A DNA stretch of 12,035 nt from an uncultured Erysipelotrichaceae bacterium. GTDB taxonomy: Bacteria > Bacillota_I > Bacilli_A > Erysipelotrichales > Coprobacillaceae. Positions 7,324 to 12,035 of this stretch are shown piece by piece. Each line of letters starts with the position of its first letter. The stretch's first letter is position 1. Under the pieces are notes generated by a model, which was not told the origin of the DNA, made no database searches, and was given only the letters and a program-made list of their open reading frames with translations. A program made the translations under genes and the position numbers. The DNA is taken from assembly GCA_937917505.1 (NCBI GenBank), contig CALDMQ010000204.1, forward strand, positions 1 through 12,035, read 5' to 3'.

Positions 7324-7368
7324 TAAAAAAATAAAAGAAAACGAATTGCAAGGGTTTACAACTCGTTT
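7324..7368 (-). terminator. Terminator after the cation antiporter gene
   Basis: On the minus strand AAACGAGTTG (7368-7359) pairs with CAATTCGTTT (7348-7339) with one G-U pair and a 10-nt loop. A T-rich tail follows (complement of the A-rich 7325-7338). It separates the antiporter gene from adhE. Confidence 0.82.
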
Positions 7369-7371
7369 ACT

Positions 7372-7390
7372 ATTTTCATGATATGAAAAT
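7372..7390. repeat. 8-bp perfect inverted repeat, operator-like
   Basis: ATTTTCAT and ATGAAAAT form a perfect inverted repeat around GAT. It lies between the antiporter stop codon and its terminator, about 55 bp upstream of the adhE -35 box. The short 3-nt centre suits a DNA-binding site better than a terminator. Confidence 0.45.
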
Positions 7391-7391
7391 T

Positions 7392-7409
7392 TTGTGAAAT
7401 TTATAACAA
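7392..7409. promoter_or_regulatory. Rex-like 18-bp site upstream of adhE
   Basis: TTGTGAA-ATTT-ATAACAA follows the Rex layout of two 7-bp arms with 4 bp between. The first arm is perfect and the second differs by one base from the TTAACAA variant. It overlaps the antiporter stop codon and is about 75 bp upstream of the adhE -35 box, which is far for simple repression. AT-rich chance similarity is possible. Confidence 0.3.
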
Positions 7410-8342
7410 ACTGACAATATACGCTGTATAACAAAACAACATAATTCCTGCACCATATTTCTTTAATCTTAATTTTTTTCCAGTAAATGCCATAAACAAT
7501 AACACAGCACCAATAGAAATAATTCCATCCAATAAGAAATTAGAAGCAAAAGGAACTCCACCTGGCGCAACCAACGCCGTTGTCCCTAAAACAAATAAAA
7601 TATTAAAAATATTACTTCCAATAATATTTCCAACTGCAATATCATATCGTCCCTTAAAAGAAGCACTTACAGAAGTCACAAGTTCTGGCAAAGATGTTCC
7701 CACTGATACAATTGTCAGACCAATCAAACGATCACTAACTCCAAAAGTTCTCGCCATTTCACTAGCTGCATCTACTGTTACCTGACTTCCGACCACAACA
7801 CAGATTATTCCTAAAACAATCATTAAAATAAGTTTCCATAAACGATCATCTTCTTCTAGCTCCGGCACATCATCAACAGCACTATCATCGCCTTTTTTTG
7901 TTAAATAGAAAAGATATAATAAGAAAGCAAAGAAGAAAATCCATAAGACAACACCGTCTATAAATGCTAAATTTCCATCAACATACCCTAAAAAATACAA
8001 AACAATGGTAATCAAAATCACAAAAGGAGTTTCTATAAAAAAAGTATTCTTTTTAACAACCAATTCACCAATCAATCCAGATGCCCCTAAAATAAGCAAC
8101 ACATTTGCAATATTACTTCCAACAATATTTCCAATCGCAATCCCAGACGTTCCTTTTAAAGCAGAGGTAATACTTACAGCTGCTTCAGGAGCACTCGTTC
8201 CAAAAGCGACAATTGTTAAACCAATAACAATTTGTGGGATATGCAACATTGCTGCTACTTTAGAAGCACCTTCTACAAAAATATCGGCACCTTTAATCAA
8301 TAAGATAAACCCAACTATGAGTAATAGAATTTGAATAAACAT
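7401..8342 (-). CDS. CaCA-family calcium/sodium antiporter (YrbG-like)
   Basis: A 313-residue integral membrane exchanger, probably extruding Ca2+ in exchange for Na+ or H+. Start chosen at the ATG at 8342, which has GAGGAGGAAG 3 nt upstream and begins directly with a membrane helix (MFIQILLLIVGFILLI); an upstream extension to 8423 would run through the promoter and the previous terminator. Two inverted alpha-repeats are clear: GLTIVAFGTSAPE (41-53) with GNIVGSNIANVLLILG (71-86), and GLTIVSVGTSLPE (208-220) with GNIIGSNIFNILFVLG (238-253). The acidic residues in the two GTSxPE motifs bind the cations. About ten helices are expected, with an acidic cytoplasmic loop at about 151-167 between the halves. 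The gene is monocistronic with its own extended -10 promoter. Confidence 0.93.
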   Translation of the reverse strand: MFIQILLLIVGFILLIKGADIFVEGASKVAAMLHIPQIVIGLTIVAFGTSAPEAAVSITSALKGTSGIAIGNIVGSNIANVLLILGASGLIGELVVKKNTFFIETPFVILITIVLYFLGYVDGNLAFIDGVVLWIFFFAFLLYLFYLTKKGDDSAVDDVPELEEDDRLWKLILMIVLGIICVVVGSQVTVDAASEMARTFGVSDRLIGLTIVSVGTSLPELVTSVSASFKGRYDIAVGNIIGSNIFNILFVLGTTALVAPGGVPFASNFLLDGIISIGAVLLFMAFTGKKLRLKKYGAGIMLFCYTAYIVSLL

Positions 8343-8366
8343 AATCTTCCTCCTCAACTGATTTTT

Positions 8367-8375
8367 AGTATAACA
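8367..8375 (-). promoter_or_regulatory. Extended -10 promoter of the antiporter gene
   Basis: TGTTATACT on the minus strand (8375-8367) is an extended -10 element (TGn followed by TATACT), 25 nt before the ATG. No good -35 box is seen, which such promoters can do without. Confidence 0.55.
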
Positions 8376-8390
8376 TATTTCATTGTCGTA

Positions 8391-8417
8391 AAAAAGAAAA
8401 ACTGCTTTCGCAGCTTT
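8391..8417 (-). terminator. Terminator after the sugar-phosphate kinase gene
   Basis: On the minus strand AAGCTGC pairs with GCAGTTT across a GAAA tetraloop (8416-8399, one G-U pair), followed by TTTTTCTTTTTT. The kinase stop codon (8418-8416) runs into the first arm. Confidence 0.88.
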
Positions 8418-9336
8418 ACTCAATCATCTCAACTTGCATTTGTTTATAAACTTCATGAATCAAATCTGCTTCAGCCAAATCATCACTAAAAGCAGTTGCT
8501 CCTCCACAAGCACTTCCCAGCAATAAAGCTTTTCGATAATCACAAAATTGTATATAACCAGCTAAAAATCCAGCCACCATACTGTCTCCACTACCAACAC
8601 TATTTTTCAATTGACCTTTTGCACTCTCACACATATAAACACGACCATCTTCTGCAACCAAGATAGCACCTTTTTTCCCTAGTGATACCAAAACATTTAT
8701 TGCTCCTTGTTTTTGTAATTGTTTAGCATAAGCGATAATCTCTTGTTGTGTTTTTATTTGAACATGAAAAAGTTCTTCTAATTCTTGATGATTAGGTTTG
8801 ATTAAAAATGGATGATAAGGTAAAACTTTCTTTAACAACTCATTTGTCGCATCAACGACAATACGAACATTTTTATGTTGAACTAATTGTATCACTCTTT
8901 CATATATATCATAAGGCAGTGATGATGGGATACTTCCAGCTAAAACCAGTGTATCACCATCTTGAATTCGATTTAACTTATTCAATAATTCATCTAATTT
9001 CTTATCAGAAATTAAAGGTCCATTACCATTAACCTCTGTTTCCCTTTGTCCTTTTAATTTAACATTAATTCTTGAAACTCCTGATTCCAATTCACACAAA
9101 TCACATTGAAAACCACGTTGATCTAATCGCTTCACAATCTCTTTACCAACAAAACCGGCTACAAAACCCAAAGCCATTGTATCTATATTCAAACGCGAAA
9201 GAATTGTAGACACATTAAAACCTTTCCCACCAACATAAATATCCTCATAATTAGAACGATTTGTTTCCTCTTCTTTAAAATTATCAAGATGCATAATATA
9301 ATCTAAAGATGGATTTAATGTCACTGTATAAATCAT
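8416..9336 (-). CDS. fruK: 1-phosphofructokinase family sugar kinase
   Basis: A 306-residue PfkB-fold kinase, most like 1-phosphofructokinase, which phosphorylates fructose 1-phosphate to fructose 1,6-bisphosphate after fructose-PTS uptake. Visible are the substrate-binding N-terminus (MIYTVTLNPSLDYI), the first PfkB signature (VGGKGFNVS, 35-43), the subfamily string RINVKLKG with ETEVNG (89-104), LVLAGSIPSSLP (130-141), and the second signature NSVGSGDSMVAGF (245-257) with catalytic base D251. The usual GAGD is GSGD here, a mild change that keeps the anion hole glycines. No fruA transporter or fruR regulator is adjacent, so tagatose-6-phosphate kinase activity (LacC is close) cannot be excluded. 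Start ATG has GGGAGGT about 9 nt upstream and a near-consensus promoter; the gene is monocistronic. Confidence 0.85.
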   Translation of the reverse strand: MIYTVTLNPSLDYIMHLDNFKEEETNRSNYEDIYVGGKGFNVSTILSRLNIDTMALGFVAGFVGKEIVKRLDQRGFQCDLCELESGVSRINVKLKGQRETEVNGNGPLISDKKLDELLNKLNRIQDGDTLVLAGSIPSSLPYDIYERVIQLVQHKNVRIVVDATNELLKKVLPYHPFLIKPNHQELEELFHVQIKTQQEIIAYAKQLQKQGAINVLVSLGKKGAILVAEDGRVYMCESAKGQLKNSVGSGDSMVAGFLAGYIQFCDYRKALLLGSACGGATAFSDDLAEADLIHEVYKQMQVEMIE

Positions 9337-9364
9337 AATCTCTTACCTCCCTATTTCTAAAGAA

Positions 9365-9393
9365 ATTATATGATTAAATACATTCATTATCAA
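9365..9393 (-). promoter_or_regulatory. Promoter of the sugar-phosphate kinase gene
   Basis: TTGATA (9393-9388), 17-bp spacer, TATAAT (9370-9365) on the minus strand: 10 or more of 12 bases match the sigma-A consensus with ideal spacing. The start codon follows about 29 nt after the -10 box. Confidence 0.78.
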
Positions 9394-9404
9394 CAACATT
9401 TCAT

Positions 9405-9435
9405 AAAAAAGAGAGCACTATCATTCAGTACTCTC
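9405..9435 (-). terminator. Terminator after the surface protein gene
   Basis: On the minus strand GAGAGTACT (9435-9427) pairs with AGTGCTCTC (9419-9411) with one G-U pair and a 7-nt loop, followed by six Ts. It starts 8 nt past the stop codon. Confidence 0.9.
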
Positions 9436-9443
9436 CATTATCA

Positions 9444-11711
9444 TTATTTCATTAATTCTTCTCTTTTTTTATTTAAGATAATAATTGCTCCACCAACTAA
9501 TGCCAATCCTGCAAATGATGCATATAATGTCATATTACTTTCATCATCAGTTTTCACAGTTTCTTCTTTTTGAGTTGGTTTTGTATTAGGTTTATCTCCT
9601 GGTGTTGGTACAACACTCATATCTCCATCTTTTGTTTCAAAAATCATATAAACTGTTGTATCTTTATCAAATACATATGATTCATCCAATTTTACTTTTC
9701 CATCTTTATCAACAAAGAAACCTTTAAATACAAGTTCTTCATCTTTAAATTGTTTCATAACTTCTTCAAGTTCAGCAACTTCTTCTTTAGTTAATGCATA
9801 ACCTTTTTCAACTTTTTCTGTTAAATCATCAACAGTAATATTAGTAACTCCACCAAGTTTCATTAATTCTACTAAATCTTCTCCTGCAATAACTTTTCCA
9901 TTAATCACTGCTGCTAAAATCATATTAACAGTTTCTTTATTTGTAACTGTCACTTTTTGTCCATCAGCTAATACTTCTCCATTAACAACAACAACATCAC
10001 CACTATTATTTGTTACTTCAACACCTGCAGGAACAGAAATTGTATCTATACCTTTTAAAATTTCTACTGATTTTGAAGCTTTAGAAGCTACTTCATTTAA
10101 TACTTTTGCTTCATCAACATAATATGTTCCATCAACTTTGATTAATCCTCTCTCATTAACAACATATGTTGATACATTTTTATCAAATGTTCCAGATTTA
10201 ACATCAATATTTAATTTATCAGTTTCTGGAATTAGATTTCTATTTTTATCCCAAACCACTAATTCATCCTTAATATGTGCACCATCAATGTTGATGTTAC
10301 TTTTACCTGTAGCATTTTCAAAGTAATGCCAAAGAACTACTTTGCCTTCAATTTCTCCACCATTAATATTAAGGCTAGAATTAAAGTTATCATATTTTAA
10401 AACTGTAACTTGTCCTGTTAACTTACCACCAGTAATTGTAGTATCACCATAAGACTGTATAGCTTGTGTTGGACTAGAGATTGTTCCACCTTCAATATTT
10501 AATTTTGTATTTTCTTCTGTTTTAATAGCAATAAATCCATTTTCAAATTTTCCATCTTTAATTGTTAATGAACCTGCATTTCGTACTAATGAAGAGAACT
10601 TACCTTTAGAATGTACATTGGCATTTTCAATTGTCATTTTTGAACCAGCTTCATTAGAAATAACGTACCAACTATTGTTACCAGAGATAGTTGGAGATTC
10701 ACCTGTTTCTTTTGAACGTGTGAATTTTCCACCTTTAATTGTAGCTACAGCACCTTTATCATTTACTAATGCTCCTCTACCATTACTTGTATTATCTACA
10801 GTACCTTTACCAACAATTGTTAAGTTACCTTGATTTAAAATAGTATGTTGTTTATTAGTATTTGTAATATTCTTTCCATTTAAATCTAATGTTACATTAG
10901 TATTTTCTGGAATAACAATACTTTCATTTACATCTTTATCCAATTTCACAGTTACTTTTGCATTTTCTTCTAAATATTTTAATGCTTCAACTGTTTTAAA
11001 AGTACCTGAATGAATAGATATTCCTTCTTTAGCAGCCGCTTCTGACCCTTCAGTATAAGAAATATTACCAAAAGTACCATTGCCTTTAATATTTAATTTA
11101 TGTGTTTCACTGTTTGAACTATCGTATACAATAGGTCCTTCGATTGTACCAGTGTAATCTTCAGCAAATGTTACATTTACATTTGGATAATTTGAAAACT
11201 TACAAACATCAAATGCAATCATATTACTATTTGCTTTAATTGTTGTATTTCCTTTAAATGTAACGTCTCCGTTATTAATACTTAAAGCATATGCTACTTT
11301 ATCTGATTGAGACTTAATAGTCATATCTTCTAATGTTAAATTCGCATAGTTTTGAATAATCATTCTAATATTATTTGCACCATCAGCAACATCGATAGTC
11401 CCATTTTTAAAAGTAATATTTGAATCCTTTAATAATTGGAACCCATTTGTTTCAGTTCCAGCAGATCCAGCACCAGGACCATCTAAAGTATAAGTATGTC
11501 CTGCAAAGTCAATTGTAAAATCTTTTTTACTTCCAACTGAAATTCCTGTTGCTTTATCTACATCTTTTAATAAATCAATAGTTTGACCCTCTGTCACTGC
11601 ATTTATTGCAGCCTCAAGTGTAGGATATTTTTTGCCACCAATTTTTGCGACATTACCCCCTGCAGCTGATGCTGGCATAATCAAACTTAGACTGACTAAA
11701 ATAGCTAACAT
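9444..11711 (-). CDS. Secreted beta-helix-like repeat surface protein, signal peptide frame broken
   Basis: A 755-residue exported protein of unknown function. It opens with a hydrophobic stretch MLAILVSLSLIMPASA, with probable signal peptidase cleavage after residue 16 or 17, but lacks the usual basic n-region (see the small frame at 11705-11731). Two similar modules start at about 28 and 241, each AA or EA helix, hydrophobic strand, then TxDxxG. About ten short repeats of the form LTIxGGxF follow (for example 297-305, 323-330, 382-389, 404-411, 424-431, 447-454), typical of right-handed beta-helix adhesins or carbohydrate-active proteins. Residues 658-692 resemble a bacterial Flg_new/InlB-type repeat. 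A Pro/Thr/Lys linker (701-717) leads to VKTDDES, a hydrophobic helix (about 728-747) and KKREELMK: the layout of a sortase signal with an atypical motif. No catalytic residues recognised. Confidence 0.78.
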   Translation of the reverse strand: MLAILVSLSLIMPASAAGGNVAKIGGKKYPTLEAAINAVTEGQTIDLLKDVDKATGISVGSKKDFTIDFAGHTYTLDGPGAGSAGTETNGFQLLKDSNITFKNGTIDVADGANNIRMIIQNYANLTLEDMTIKSQSDKVAYALSINNGDVTFKGNTTIKANSNMIAFDVCKFSNYPNVNVTFAEDYTGTIEGPIVYDSSNSETHKLNIKGNGTFGNISYTEGSEAAAKEGISIHSGTFKTVEALKYLEENAKVTVKLDKDVNESIVIPENTNVTLDLNGKNITNTNKQHTILNQGNLTIVGKGTVDNTSNGRGALVNDKGAVATIKGGKFTRSKETGESPTISGNNSWYVISNEAGSKMTIENANVHSKGKFSSLVRNAGSLTIKDGKFENGFIAIKTEENTKLNIEGGTISSPTQAIQSYGDTTITGGKLTGQVTVLKYDNFNSSLNINGGEIEGKVVLWHYFENATGKSNINIDGAHIKDELVVWDKNRNLIPETDKLNIDVKSGTFDKNVSTYVVNERGLIKVDGTYYVDEAKVLNEVASKASKSVEILKGIDTISVPAGVEVTNNSGDVVVVNGEVLADGQKVTVTNKETVNMILAAVINGKVIAGEDLVELMKLGGVTNITVDDLTEKVEKGYALTKEEVAELEEVMKQFKDEELVFKGFFVDKDGKVKLDESYVFDKDTTVYMIFETKDGDMSVVPTPGDKPNTKPTQKEETVKTDDESNMTLYASFAGLALVGGAIIILNKKREELMK

Positions 11712-11731
11712 CTAGCCCATATTTTTTTCAT
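11705..11731 (-). other. Short frame MKKIWARC with the real ribosome-binding site
   Basis: The strong ribosome-binding site GGAGGGAAG (minus strand, 11743-11735) serves the ATG at 11731, not the one at 11711. From 11731 the frame reads MKKIWARC then TAG (11707-11705). This is exactly the basic n-region missing from the surface protein, in the wrong frame. Adding one base near 11710-11712 would give MKKIWARMLAILVSL, a normal signal peptide. Either a 1-nt deletion broke the gene, or the downstream ATG, which overlaps this short frame near its stop, is used by re-initiation. Confidence 0.65.
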
Positions 11732-11742
11732 GTTCTTCCCTC

Positions 11743-11758
11743 CAATATTATAATATTG
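11743..11758. repeat. 16-bp perfect palindrome beside the surface-protein RBS
   Basis: CAATATTATAATATTG is a perfect palindrome ending where the GGAGGG ribosome-binding site begins, in the leader between promoter and ATG. It could be an operator or an RNA hairpin affecting translation. It also contains a TATAAT on both strands. Confidence 0.55.
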
Positions 11759-11794
11759 ATAGTCGATACGATGGATATATCACTACCTAAACAA

Positions 11795-11825
11795 ATTATA
11801 CTCCCCCTCCATATTTTTTTGTCAA
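11795..11825 (-). promoter_or_regulatory. Promoter of the surface protein gene
   Basis: A perfect TTGACA (11825-11820) and a perfect TATAAT (11800-11795) are present on the minus strand, but 19 bp apart instead of 17. The spacer carries a GGAGGGGGAG stretch. The predicted leader is about 55-60 nt long. Confidence 0.62.
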
Positions 11826-11846
11826 TAACGATGAAATCCTTTTACA

Positions 11847-11874
11847 CAAAAAAGAGATTTTTTTACAAATCTCT
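11847..11874 (-). terminator. Terminator after the DUF2085-like gene
   Basis: On the minus strand AGAGATTT (11874-11867) pairs with AAATCTCT (11860-11853) around a 6-nt loop, then a T-run (complement of 11848-11853). It lies 8 nt beyond the upstream gene's stop. Confidence 0.85.
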
Positions 11875-11882
11875 CCATCATA

Positions 11883-12035
11883 CTAATATTGTTTGTCTAT
11901 GAATTGGAATGAATACGAAACAATCATACCTATTCCATAACCAAATAAAGAACCTGTTAATATTCTTCTCATATTTGTACTTTCTATATACAAAAATGTC
12001 TGCAAACATCCATCAATAATCATAGGTAACATACA
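11883..12035 (-). CDS. DUF2085-like membrane protein, C-terminal 50 residues (partial)
   Basis: The minus strand is open from the window edge to TAG at 11885-11883, giving 50 residues. It begins with MLPMIIDG, continues to YIESTNMRRILTGSLFGYGIGMIV and ends FIDKQY. The PMIIDG followed by a RES/TN-type motif, LRxxTG and a final glycine-rich hydrophobic helix resembles the C-terminus of DUF2085 predicted membrane proteins, a family without assigned function. The N-terminal part, where that family has conserved cysteines, is outside the window. A terminator follows the stop, so it is the last gene of its unit. The match rests on a short segment and is moderate. Confidence 0.6.
   Translation of the reverse strand, partial: CMLPMIIDGCLQTFLYIESTNMRRILTGSLFGYGIGMIVSYSFQFIDKQY

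Noticed and set aside
8005..8334. Plus-strand open frame of 109 residues opposite the antiporter
   Set aside because: It is the complement of the conserved antiporter repeats and has no initiation signals.
8343..8423. Longer N-terminus of the antiporter starting at 8423
   Set aside because: It would include the kinase terminator and the extended -10 promoter, and the ideal ribosome-binding site precedes the ATG at 8342.
11720..11731. Phase variation by slippage in the A7 run of the surface-protein start
   Set aside because: With eight As the frame meets TAG just before the internal ATG, and with six As it enters a third frame, so changing this run does not restore the protein.
1..12035. CRISPR array, tRNA, rRNA, transposase or phage genes
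   Set aside because: No regularly spaced repeats, cloverleaf-like sequences, rRNA-like stretches or transposase/integrase motifs were seen on either strand.

Overview
The window reads as an AT-rich, low-GC Gram-positive chromosome. A gut Firmicute of the Erysipelotrichia type (Coprobacillus, Catenibacterium or Erysipelatoclostridium relatives) fits best. The grounds are strong GGAGG ribosome-binding sites, TTG starts, short U-tract terminators after almost every unit, a fermentative AdhE, and a wall-protein-like product with a C-terminal anchor. The taxon is inferred from style and gene content, not from a marker gene.

Layout, left to right. Plus strand, 1-1054: the 3' part of an RsmF-type rRNA m5C methyltransferase gene carrying a frameshift, overlapped by 4 nt by an HD-domain hydrolase gene, then a terminator. 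A 160-bp non-coding stretch with three inverted repeats follows (1055-1213). Minus strand, 1241-2238: a vanZ-like membrane protein and a NusG-domain-II protein, translationally coupled, both starting with TTG. Plus strand, 2358-2678: a solitary PTS lactose/cellobiose-type IIB gene with its own promoter and terminator. Minus strand, 2713-4418: a decayed adenine deaminase gene (one 1-nt deletion, two in-frame nonsense codons) whose C-terminus is fused in frame to a piece of a different amidohydrolase, the MTA/SAH deaminase type. Minus strand, 4607-7249: intact bifunctional adhE. Minus strand, 7401-8342: a CaCA-family cation antiporter. Minus strand, 8416-9336: a 1-phosphofructokinase-type sugar kinase. 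Minus strand, 9444-11711: a large secreted beta-helix-like repeat protein whose signal peptide reading frame appears broken. Minus strand, 11883 to the window end: the C-terminus of a DUF2085-like membrane protein.

Most units look monocistronic: nearly every gap holds a terminator followed by a promoter or ribosome-binding site for the next gene. The only clear couplings are rsmF/HD and vanZ/NusG-II. Metabolically, AdhE (NADH re-oxidation to ethanol), the orphan PTS IIB and the FruK-type kinase suit a sugar fermenter. Rex-like half-sites near the adhE promoter suggest redox control.

I did not find a convincing new multi-gene system. The most unusual items are the ade/MTA-deaminase chimeric pseudogene, the broken or re-initiating start of the surface protein with its atypical anchor motif (KTDD), and the structured intergenic region at 1055-1213. 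Several lesions are single-base deletions, so sequencing error must be excluded; the two C-to-T nonsense changes in ade argue for real decay there.
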